Positions 1-6,856 of a DNA stretch of 8,540 bases are shown in pieces. The notes beneath the pieces were generated by a model. The model ran no database searches and had not been told where the DNA came from. It worked only from the letters and a program-made list of their open reading frames with translations. Each line of letters starts with the position of its first letter. Position 1 is the stretch's first letter. The DNA is taken from the NCBI GenBank assembly GCA_003567575.1, contig PWZG01000111.1, forward strand, positions 1-8,540. Direction: 5' to 3'. Made by a program: the position numbers and the translations under genes. Origin of the DNA: PVC group bacterium (lineage in GTDB: Bacteria; Verrucomicrobiota; Kiritimatiellia; CAIKKV01; PXCX01).

Positions 1-1691
1 CGGTTGCCCAGCGATTCGAGTTCGGTCTGCCATTTATGCTCGATCTCGCCCAAATGATTGGCGCGGGCGAGTTGGACGGTAAGCCAGACCATGCGCAGGG
101 CGGGCAAAATGACGGCGTTGTCGGGCTGGTAACGTTGCAGCCAGTCCACGGCGGCGGCGAGACGTCGGAGATCGACCGGGGTGGCCGCCATGCGCGATTT
201 CACCTCGCCCAAAAGTTGTCCCCAGAGTTTCGGTTCTTTTTCTTTCTGTGCTTCCTGTCCAACGAGATGCAGGAAGGCGGAAAGGATGGCGGCCGGGTTG
301 CGAACATCCGGCGAGACGACCAGGTCCCACCACAACGCCGGCGGCAGATGGACACCCTGGGCGAACGCATCCCAGGCATGCAACATGGCGCGGGCATCGG
401 CGCCGGCGGCGCTATCGAGCAGACAGGTCCCCAGCAGGCCGGACTGTTTGAGGCGGGCCTTGGAGCAGTCATTGGTTTGTGCCCAGGTAAATGCAATGGC
501 ATCAGCGTAACCCTCAATGGAGCTATCCGTCTTTTCGATGGTTATGATACGTAAATCTATCTGCATTGCTCTTAATGGATAAGTCAGCGCGAGACGACGC
601 AAACATTCACGCCGCACGATCTCCCAGGATTGACCTCGATGAAAGATGGTCCGCTGTTCGACGCATACCTGCATTCGACACTTGCCTTCAACGGGTACCA
701 GCCGCAACGCCCAATCAATGAGAAGCGCAACACCATCCATCCAGCGCTCTCCCGAAGTCGCCGGAAGGGAACGCACATCAATTCCGAGTACGCCGACCGG
801 AGCATCCAGGACCGTTTGAACAACTTGATCGATCTCGACGGGGTCGATCACATCAACGGCATGCCATCTCCGCCGCAACGGGGGTAGGACGGCTTCCATT
901 GATGGCGTCAAGATGCCGACGAACCGGCCGACCCGGCTGTTCGATACTGATGAAGAAATTTCGTCAAAGCTGTCTCCTGTTTCGTCAACCACGAGAACCC
1001 ATTGCGATGCGGGATGAAGACTTCTTATGTCGTTAGGATGCAACACTTTGTTTGGCCCGCCCATGGTATCGCGGCGGTGTTGCAGAGGCGATTGCGGTAG
1101 CGTGGTGGATGCGGTATTCGGGCGTGGTGCGACGCTGGTAAGCGGTTGTCCTGATCGCTTGCGTTTGCGTTCAAAAATAAACCGCCGCGCGTTTGCCAGT
1201 CCTCTTTCATATTCTTTCCTGATGATCCAATCCAGCATGTTGCCAGTTGTGGGATCGAGCGACGATATGAGTTTACGGATCGCGCTTTCCTGCTGATTGC
1301 GACATCCGATTTTGAATGCCTGTTCAATCACAGATTGATCCTTTTTCCCGGCCTCAACGGCATTATTTGCATCTTCCTCGTGGCCAGGATACTGTTGATT
1401 GAACATGCTTACGAGGTTCTCCACTCGATTCTTCTTCTTCTCACTGATGCCCCGGGCGGCAAAGCGGATGTCCTGGATCTTGCGTTTTCCGGCCTTGCCC
1501 AATGGCACAGGGATCGTTTTGTGGGGAATCTCATTGATCACTAAGCCTGTCGATTCCGCCGTTGTAACATCGGCATCGGCTTGCTGTTGCGGCTCTTCAG
1601 GCGTGTCACCGGCGGGGGCTTCGATCCCGAGTTCTTCGCGCAGCATGGTCCAGAGTTCGTCGAATGAGTTGGCAATCTTTTCGTCTTTCAT
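1..1691 (-). CDS. Large protein with a DUF3800-like RNase H-fold domain, 3' end outside the window
   Basis: The frame is open from ATG at 1691 to the left edge, giving 563 residues with no stop. Residues 1-230 are a linker-rich, basic and helical N-terminal part (lysine/arginine clusters near 95-105 and 190-200). Residues 231-405 look like a DUF3800-type RNase H fold. A first strand holds VLVVDETGD (D236, E237), comparable to the YIDESG motif of DUF3800. A strand with D305, a strand with CVEQR (E345) and a final helix YADAIAFTW (D397), comparable to the QLADxIA helix, follow. Residues 415-563 are alpha-helical and could be repeats. The start follows a GAGGG ribosome site 6 nt upstream and overlaps the stop of the 70-aa gene as ATGA, so the two are probably translationally coupled. 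DUF3800 proteins are putative nucleases often found in defence and mobile regions. Activity here is inferred; the domain call is moderate and the flanking parts are unidentified. Confidence 0.72.
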   Translation of the reverse strand, partial: MKDEKIANSFDELWTMLREELGIEAPAGDTPEEPQQQADADVTTAESTGLVINEIPHKTIPVPLGKAGKRKIQDIRFAARGISEKKKNRVENLVSMFNQQYPGHEEDANNAVEAGKKDQSVIEQAFKIGCRNQQESAIRKLISSLDPTTGNMLDWIIRKEYERGLANARRFIFERKRKRSGQPLTSVAPRPNTASTTLPQSPLQHRRDTMGGPNKVLHPNDIRSLHPASQWVLVVDETGDSFDEISSSVSNSRVGRFVGILTPSMEAVLPPLRRRWHAVDVIDPVEIDQVVQTVLDAPVGVLGIDVRSLPATSGERWMDGVALLIDWALRLVPVEGKCRMQVCVEQRTIFHRGQSWEIVRRECLRRLALTYPLRAMQIDLRIITIEKTDSSIEGYADAIAFTWAQTNDCSKARLKQSGLLGTCLLDSAAGADARAMLHAWDAFAQGVHLPPALWWDLVVSPDVRNPAAILSAFLHLVGQEAQKEKEPKLWGQLLGEVKSRMAATPVDLRRLAAAVDWLQRYQPDNAVILPALRMVWLTVQLARANHLGEIEHKWQTELESLGN

Positions 1692-1900
1692 TGGCTGCCC
1701 TCATCCCGGGTTTCTGTCATGTATTCTCTTGGCGGTTCATTTTTCGCGATCATCGGATTCCGTTTTGAAGCCTTACGGATCGTGCAGGCCATTTCCCGTA
1801 ATGCGTCAAGCATTGCCAGTTTTTCGGTAACGGGACGAGCAGCCAGTGAACTGCGAAATATTCGTTTGCCTTCCCAAATGCGATGCATGTCTGCGTTCAT
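1688..1900 (-). CDS. Small 70-aa partner protein of the nucleotidyltransferase gene
   Basis: This 70-aa protein is charged and helical in its first 45 residues, with KRIFRSSLAA followed by TEKLAMLDALRE. That pattern resembles short ORFs I recall beside nucleotidyltransferase genes in many bacteria. The last 25 residues are polar and probably disordered. It has no signal peptide or membrane segment. A GGGAGAG ribosome site lies just upstream. Its start overlaps the nucleotidyltransferase stop as ATGA, and its own stop overlaps the start of the DUF3800-like gene as ATGA, so it sits inside a coupled three-gene cassette. The arrangement would suit an antitoxin or regulatory subunit of the nucleotidyltransferase, but that is inference; no DNA-binding motif is obvious and its function is unknown. 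Confidence 0.75.
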   Translation of the reverse strand: MNADMHRIWEGKRIFRSSLAARPVTEKLAMLDALREMACTIRKASKRNPMIAKNEPPREYMTETRDEGSQ

Positions 1901-2424
1901 GGGCTCTCCCGAAAAAATAAGTTCCGGAACTTATGCCAATGCTCGGTTAAATCATGGCGCGCGAGTATAGTTTCAAACCGATTCATGTCGATCGCATCTG
2001 CTTCGACAAACTGGAGTAAACGAGCTTTATCCTTGGCTCTGCCGGTTTGTAGCGCGATAGCGGCGAGGTATTCCGCTGAGAATACACGCGCCGGTGTCCC
2101 GCCCACATCGATGGTGACCGCATCCTTCAACGCTTGCTCCACCAACGGACTCGTTGGCGGCAGAAACTGGACCGGCCATCCGGCAAGGATGATGTATTCT
2201 CCTTCGATAACTCCGTTTCGGGCTTTGAGATAATCATAAATTGGACTCAGACTGATCAACGCATGGTCGGGAGAAGCTTTGACGCCGATGAAAATATCCA
2301 CGTCCAGCGTGGACACCGGCTCAAGATAGAACGTCGCTCCCACAGCACCGCCGATGGCGTAATTGTCGATTACGCCATCTTTTTGCATTTGGTTGATCAT
2401 TTCGATAACGCTTTGAATGTTCAT
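1897..2424 (-). CDS. Nucleotidyltransferase-fold protein, 175 aa
   Basis: The protein carries the core signature of a minimal pol-beta-type nucleotidyltransferase: an AIGGAVGA loop (G25, G26) followed by STLDVDIFI with the metal-binding pair D41 and D43. The later strand expected to bear a third acidic residue reads GWPVQFL, with Q where many relatives have D or E. The helical C-terminal half contains ALQTGRAKDKARLLQF, typical of stand-alone nucleotidyltransferases annotated as hypothetical or toxin-antitoxin-like. The length suits a single-domain enzyme. Such enzymes transfer NMPs to proteins, tRNA or small molecules, or may be inactive; the substrate cannot be read here. The ribosome site is weak (AAGCCC before the ATG). 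It starts 52 bp after the Lon-like gene and overlaps the 70-aa gene as ATGA. A type IV-like toxin-antitoxin or defence role is possible but unproven. Confidence 0.85.
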   Translation of the reverse strand: MNIQSVIEMINQMQKDGVIDNYAIGGAVGATFYLEPVSTLDVDIFIGVKASPDHALISLSPIYDYLKARNGVIEGEYIILAGWPVQFLPPTSPLVEQALKDAVTIDVGGTPARVFSAEYLAAIALQTGRAKDKARLLQFVEADAIDMNRFETILARHDLTEHWHKFRNLFFRESP

Positions 2425-2447
2425 GGGCTTATGCTTTAGAAATCACT

Positions 2448-2469
2448 ACCGTGAAACTAGAACCGTGAA
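2448..2469. repeat. Pair of 8-bp direct repeats ACCGTGAA upstream of the nucleotidyltransferase gene
   Basis: Two copies of ACCGTGAA (2448-2455 and 2462-2469) sit 14 bp apart, centre to centre, in the 52-bp gap between the Lon-like gene stop and the nucleotidyltransferase start. The spacing, more than one helical turn, could suit a repressor binding tandem sites, as in autoregulated toxin-antitoxin promoters. No good promoter or terminator was found in this gap, so readthrough from the upstream operon is likely. The repeats may be chance. Confidence 0.3.
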
Positions 2470-2476
2470 CGCTTAC

Positions 2477-4615
2477 TCAATACCGATACCGCAACTGTGG
2501 ATTGTCGGTTCCCTGGGGATCAGCTCCCTTGGCCAGGATTCTTGCACGGGCGATCCAGGACGGGTCGCGGTGCGGACCGTACAGAATGTCCTTTATCGAC
2601 TCGAATACGGCGTGTGCCTGTTGGGCAAAGTCTTTCGATTTCGCCGGATGCGTCAGTCGCAGACTGTCGGCGGCCTGTAAGGCGGCCGTGGCGCCAATGA
2701 ATCGGATCAACACCTGGTTGCCGTGACCGAGCTTGGCGCATGCCTGTTCGAAGTCGGCGAGCGCACCATCCGCATGACCCGCAACGGCGTGCAAACAACC
2801 GCGACACTTGAGCGCGGTGCCCAGAAGCCAATCTTCCGCTTGAGGCAAGGGCCAGTCGGTAAAACAGCGAAACATGTCCGGCAGGTTGTCCGCGGACGAC
2901 ACGGAGGTCGTCCCTCCATGAAGATTGCGGGGGAAGTTCCCGAGAATGGCCCGGTACGCGGCCAGGAAGCGGTAATTGCACAGAAATTGTTCGCTGACGT
3001 CACCGTCTTTGCCGCAGGCGCGGATTTCCCGCTGCGCGATCTCGATTTGGGCCGGAGCGTTGAGCGGATCGAGCAATGCGTACCAGAGCGCGATTTGGGA
3101 GGCGTCGCGAGCGATTTCCGGGTTTTGCTGGAGTTGCCGGGCATTATCCAGGGCTTGCCCCAGTAATTCCAGTGATTCGGCCGCCAGGGACGGGTCGGCC
3201 AAGGCCTTTTGCAGCAGCGGCTGTCCACCCAGGACGCCGGCGGCGACCATGCGGGCTTCAATTTTCTCCTCGGTATTACCATGGAATTCCGTGCTCACCC
3301 ATTTCAGGAGGTCGCGGGCCTCGTTTTCCGCTTCGTCCAGCAGACCGAGATCGGTCAGGCTGACGATCATGTTGCCGAGGGAATGCATCTGAACCAATGG
3401 GTTCTTCGATTGTTGCGCCAATTGGGCGGCCCGGTGCAGGTGTCCGCGCCCGGTTTCCGGATCGCCGCCGTGATTGGCCATGGCGCCGCGCAGCATGGCA
3501 GCGTAAATCATTCCCTCGTTGGCATACTCAGATCCAGGTTCACCGTGAAAGACCGATTCGTAACGATCCAGCCGTCGGACTGCCTGCTCCAGCGGCAGAA
3601 GGCCTTCGTGGATTTCATTTTTTAATTCGCGGATACGCTGGTTGGCCTGGCGGGCGTTCAAGCTGTCCATGCCAAGGGCATCGAGGTGTCGGGCGATCCG
3701 GTCAATACATTCCCGGGCCGGGGTGCCGGGAGGAATTGCCAATCGATCTGGCGATTTCTGTATGGTTCCCGGGTAAACAAACAAGGAGATCCCGAGACGC
3801 TGTGCTAGTTGCGTTTTCGCCGGTATGCCGCTTACATTAAGCAGAGATCCGGCCGCATCGAGGTCTCCGGTGAAAAGGACATCAAGCGGATCGTAATCCG
3901 CGATGATCCCCTTTTCGCGTTGCAGCGCGGCTAAAACGGCCAGAGCGAAACTGCCGCCTTCCAAAGAGCGGGTGCGTGGGCCGTCATGGCAGCGCAGAAC
4001 GACCCTGAACGTACTGCCGTTGACAAGACCAGTCAATTTGCCAACTGCAAGGGTCCATTGCGTGATTTCACGGCCGTCGGCGTCGCGGATAGTGCCCGGT
4101 GTTTCCTCGCCGCCGGTTAACGTGAACGGTAGAGCAATGGCTTCCGCAGCCGATGCCCCTCCCACCAGGGCGATTATCCCATGGGCGTTCCTGTATTCCC
4201 GGGCACGTTGACAGGCATAGGACCATGCGGCTCGTGCCCACTCATCAACCAGGGATGGATCATCGGCCAGATCGTTCCAGGTGTCGCCTGACACAGGACC
4301 ATGGCGGACATTGCTAAGACGTTGATCCAGCGCATCCAGAAGCCGGGGGCCGGCAGCATGCTGGACGGTGTCGCGCAGACCGGTTGGACACCGTTGATCG
4401 TAAAGCCAAAGCCGGAGTAAGCCTTCTCCTATCAGTGGGACCGACAACCCGGGGTCGATTGGAGGCGAGGCGAGAAGACATGTCAGTTCGGTGTCGAGAA
4501 AAAGAACCGCACACCGCGGATCCCGGCGCAGTTGATCTTTTAGGAACGTCCAGGAAGAGGGATGTCCGGTCGACCCCGGTGATATGACGGATGTTTTCTT
4601 TTTACGGGTTGTCAT
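2477..4615 (-). CDS. Lon-like Ser-Lys peptidase domain fused to TPR-like repeats, no AAA+ domain
   Basis: This 712-aa protein has three parts. Residues 1-145 are an N-terminal domain of unknown family. Residues about 146-285 match the proteolytic domain of Lon (family S16). EGGSFALAVLAAL places S222 as the nucleophile, like Lon GPSAG; VLFTGDLDAAGSLLNVSGIPAK corresponds to Lon MTGE...GGLKEK and places K267 as the general base; GISLFVYP is the following strand. S222 and K267 are 45 residues apart, against 43 for S679 and K722 of E. coli Lon. Residues about 320-700 are alpha-helical with TPR-like segments (for example 385-440 and 595-630). No Walker A/B ATPase motif is present, so it is not a housekeeping Lon. 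It starts 7 bp after the preceding gene stop with a weak ribosome site, fourth in the operon. The role is probably a regulated protease; the TPR tail may sense a signal or bind a partner. Confidence 0.85.
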   Translation of the reverse strand: MTTRKKKTSVISPGSTGHPSSWTFLKDQLRRDPRCAVLFLDTELTCLLASPPIDPGLSVPLIGEGLLRLWLYDQRCPTGLRDTVQHAAGPRLLDALDQRLSNVRHGPVSGDTWNDLADDPSLVDEWARAAWSYACQRAREYRNAHGIIALVGGASAAEAIALPFTLTGGEETPGTIRDADGREITQWTLAVGKLTGLVNGSTFRVVLRCHDGPRTRSLEGGSFALAVLAALQREKGIIADYDPLDVLFTGDLDAAGSLLNVSGIPAKTQLAQRLGISLFVYPGTIQKSPDRLAIPPGTPARECIDRIARHLDALGMDSLNARQANQRIRELKNEIHEGLLPLEQAVRRLDRYESVFHGEPGSEYANEGMIYAAMLRGAMANHGGDPETGRGHLHRAAQLAQQSKNPLVQMHSLGNMIVSLTDLGLLDEAENEARDLLKWVSTEFHGNTEEKIEARMVAAGVLGGQPLLQKALADPSLAAESLELLGQALDNARQLQQNPEIARDASQIALWYALLDPLNAPAQIEIAQREIRACGKDGDVSEQFLCNYRFLAAYRAILGNFPRNLHGGTTSVSSADNLPDMFRCFTDWPLPQAEDWLLGTALKCRGCLHAVAGHADGALADFEQACAKLGHGNQVLIRFIGATAALQAADSLRLTHPAKSKDFAQQAHAVFESIKDILYGPHRDPSWIARARILAKGADPQGTDNPQLRYRY

Positions 4616-4622
4616 CTTGGTT

Positions 4623-5663
4623 CTACCGGGGAATTTGTCTCAACGTGAGGTGTTGACCATCCGATTTCCTGATAAGGAAACCGTTTGCAAGATCGTCAAG
4701 GGGGACGCGTGTTTGACCTCCGACAAAACCAGGAGACTCGCCTTGATCGGTAACGACCACCGTGCCGTCGAGTGCCGACGACAGGTTTCCCGTCCGGTCG
4801 CAGATCTCGAAGTCGCAATGGTGCCCGTCCGTCTCCAGAACCGTTCGTAGCGTGAGACGCGTCTCAAGGATGACAAACGATTCGCCAAGTTCGGCAGCGA
4901 CCGCTTCCGATTCCGCCGCTAAGGCGACCGGTTCTCTTTGTTTGACCGCTGCCTGCAGCCAGTGCAAGCGGGTTTTCGCCACGTTCGCTGTCGCATCCTG
5001 TTTGACCGTCAGCGTCATTATCGGTTTCATAAGCGCGGAAATCCGGCGTTGATAACGAATCCGGGGGTCGAACGGATGCACGATCGGGGCGCCCACCCTG
5101 TTTTCCAGGGTGGCGGGCAGGGCAAGACCGGTCGCGGCGTGTTGAAAGACCTGCCATGCGGCGGTGCGTAAATCATCGTCCATGGCGTCAATATACCAGC
5201 TTCGGGCGAGGACGAAGGGCGATACGCTGACCGTAGCCCAGGCGGCCAGAACCGCCAGGGCCGGTTCGCGACGGCCGGTCAACAGCTCGCCGCCGGTTGC
5301 CGGCGCCTGAAACGAAGTGAACGGCGCGACCAGCAGCAAGTCGTCTTCCCAATCCGACAAAATGGCCACGTAAAGCGGTGGGGCCAGACCGGGGGTAAGG
5401 TCCGGCGGTAAAAGTCGAATTTGACCCGCTGCCGGACACGGATCGCGGGCAGGATCGGCGGGCGCCGGCCAATTGGCGAGGAATCCGCCGGATTCCCGGC
5501 TTGGCGCGGCAGCAACCGGAAAGAGATCATCCTCATCCCGGTCGAGCGCGGCGTGCATAGCGGTCAGGGCTTTTTGCTCTAACTCCCATTCCTCGAACCA
5601 TTTCGCTGAATTCAGGCGCTGTGAATGCGGGACGGATCCGGTACGGATCGACGGCGATTTCAT
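4623..5663 (-). CDS. Protein of unknown family, 346 aa, third gene of the operon
   Basis: I do not recognise a named family. The first 85 residues are polar and low in complexity, with an acidic patch DRDEDD at 41-46. Residues about 90-205 form a compact domain: strands YVAILSDW and DLLLVAPF, then PATGGELLTGRREPALAVLAAW, SWYIDAM, and RVGAPIVHPFDPR (H196, D199, R201). Residues 210-260 are helical. Residues 262-346 are beta-rich (CDFEICDRTGNLSSALDGTV, then GQTRVPLDDL), resembling a small beta-sandwich. No membrane segment is seen. ATG at 5663 is preferred over 5729 because it follows a strong AAGGAG site and makes an ATGA overlap with the sigma-like gene. A place between a sigma-like factor and a peptidase would fit an anti-sigma factor or protease substrate, but that rests on gene order only. 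Confidence 0.82.
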   Translation of the reverse strand: MKSPSIRTGSVPHSQRLNSAKWFEEWELEQKALTAMHAALDRDEDDLFPVAAAPSRESGGFLANWPAPADPARDPCPAAGQIRLLPPDLTPGLAPPLYVAILSDWEDDLLLVAPFTSFQAPATGGELLTGRREPALAVLAAWATVSVSPFVLARSWYIDAMDDDLRTAAWQVFQHAATGLALPATLENRVGAPIVHPFDPRIRYQRRISALMKPIMTLTVKQDATANVAKTRLHWLQAAVKQREPVALAAESEAVAAELGESFVILETRLTLRTVLETDGHHCDFEICDRTGNLSSALDGTVVVTDQGESPGFVGGQTRVPLDDLANGFLIRKSDGQHLTLRQIPR

Positions 5664-6856
5664 GATTGTGGTTCTCCTTCTGCCTCTAAAAAGCGAAGGA
5701 ATTCGCGGTTTTCCGGTTTTTGCAGCCATTCGGCGTTGTGCGCCATCAGTTCTTTGAGTACAAGAAGACGCAGGGCACGCAAGGCCCTGTCTTCAATGGT
5801 TGCCCCCAGGTGGGTTCTGACGGCCCGGTTAATCATGGCATAGAGATTGCTTCGGGATCGCGGGCTGACGTCTTTTGCTTCAGATTGAAGATACAAGGCT
5901 AACTGGGACTTTTCGCGGCCAGCCTGCGCGATCACCTGGGGATGATCCAGGCCAACCCCGTAAAATCTCGCCGCCAGGGCGACCTGCATGGGGTCCGTAA
6001 CCTTCCCTGCCATTTCCTCGGCGACCGCGGTAGCGATTTCGTGACCACGGGGATCCGAAGGATCGGGAACGATGTCGGGCAAAAAATCAGGATGAATCTT
6101 GCTTTTCTGGGGGCCACCGCGTTTGCGGGAAACGGTTTCATCTTCAGACCCGATGTGATCCAAAATGGATTCGTACTTACCGTCTTCCGTTTTGATGGTA
6201 GACTGTATCCGTGCGACGGGCCGGCCACGGCTGTCCCTGAAATGGCCGCCTTCCGCGACGACCCATTGTCGGACGACCGTGAGAAAGCAAAGGTTCAAAT
6301 AGCCGGAAAAGACTTTCATGAGAGCCGTGGGATCATTCAGGTGTTCCCGGCAGACCAGCAGTATGGCGTCTTTGTAGCGTTTTCCCTCATTGCCGTGAGG
6401 CGCTACAAGATGCGTCTCCAACAATTGCCAGGGACGCTCCCATGCGGCATCCCGGCCGACCGGTGACCGCATCTCCAAAGCGTCCGGCTCGTCTGAATCC
6501 TGGGTTTCGGGATTCGATTCGTCGTCGGACGCCTGGTCGTCCTGGTCAGGAATACTATCTTCTTCGTCGCGCGAATAATCGTCCGATGCGTTCAGGGTTT
6601 GGTCATATTCGGCGTTACGACTGTTTTCAACCAAGTAGTCCGCCCGCATCAGGTCTGACAGAACTTGCTCGGCGCCGAAGTCCTTCACGCGACGATAAAA
6701 ACCGTTGCGGCCACGCATCGCCAAGAACCGCCGAGCTGCCGGACCGCATCGTTCGATTGTGCAGGCGCGAAACCATTCACCGAGATATTCGGCCTGTTCT
6801 TCAGCGGGCAGGAATTGATTCGATGCAGTGGCCTTGGACTTTTCGCCGTTCGTCAT
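5660..6856 (-). CDS. Divergent sigma70-like factor (tentative) with acidic linker, 398 aa
   Basis: Residues 15-80 are a helical N-terminal segment. Residues 91-125 are extremely acidic (17 of 35 are D or E) and probably disordered. Residues 158-205 (KRYKDAILLVCREHLND, then YLNLCFLTVVRQWV) form a helical block that could be a region-2-like core. Residues 219-240 (STIKTEDGKYESILDHIGSED) resemble the linker between regions 2 and 4 of ECF-type sigma factors. Residues 288-350 (DPMQVALAARFYGVGLDHPQVIAQ, then SRSNLYAMINRAVRTHL) look like a helix-turn-helix of region-4 type. The length exceeds that of a usual ECF factor because of the acidic insert. A strong AAGGAG site lies 9 nt before ATG at 6856, and both gene ends have ATGA overlaps. 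The sigma call is from pattern only, with no diagnostic residue; it could be another HTH regulator. Confidence 0.8.
   Translation of the reverse strand: MTNGEKSKATASNQFLPAEEQAEYLGEWFRACTIERCGPAARRFLAMRGRNGFYRRVKDFGAEQVLSDLMRADYLVENSRNAEYDQTLNASDDYSRDEEDSIPDQDDQASDDESNPETQDSDEPDALEMRSPVGRDAAWERPWQLLETHLVAPHGNEGKRYKDAILLVCREHLNDPTALMKVFSGYLNLCFLTVVRQWVVAEGGHFRDSRGRPVARIQSTIKTEDGKYESILDHIGSEDETVSRKRGGPQKSKIHPDFLPDIVPDPSDPRGHEIATAVAEEMAGKVTDPMQVALAARFYGVGLDHPQVIAQAGREKSQLALYLQSEAKDVSPRSRSNLYAMINRAVRTHLGATIEDRALRALRLLVLKELMAHNAEWLQKPENREFLRFLEAEGEPQS
5672..5679 (-). promoter_or_regulatory. Shine-Dalgarno site that fixes the start of the 346-aa gene
   Basis: On the minus strand the bases read AAGGAGAA, 8 nt before ATG at 5663. 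No comparable site precedes the longer alternative ATG at 5729, which would also overlap the upstream gene by 70 nt, so 5663 is the better start. Confidence 0.7.

Noticed and set aside
36..554. Plus-strand ORF of 172 codons
   Set aside because: It lies wholly antisense to the well-supported minus-strand gene with the DUF3800-like domain, and its composition is that of a shadow frame.
2520..3282. Minus-strand ORFs of 153 and 191 codons in other frames
   Set aside because: They are out-of-frame readings inside the Lon-like/TPR gene, arginine- and proline-rich, with no ribosome sites or family features.
2477..4615. Full CalpL or housekeeping Lon protease
   Set aside because: There are no AAA+ Walker motifs, so it is not Lon itself, and no SAVED-like region is recognisable, so the CalpL name is not justified.
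5664..5729. A 22-residue longer start for the 346-aa gene (ATG at 5729)
   Set aside because: It would overlap the sigma-like gene by 70 nt and lacks a ribosome site, whereas ATG at 5663 has AAGGAG and an ATGA overlap.
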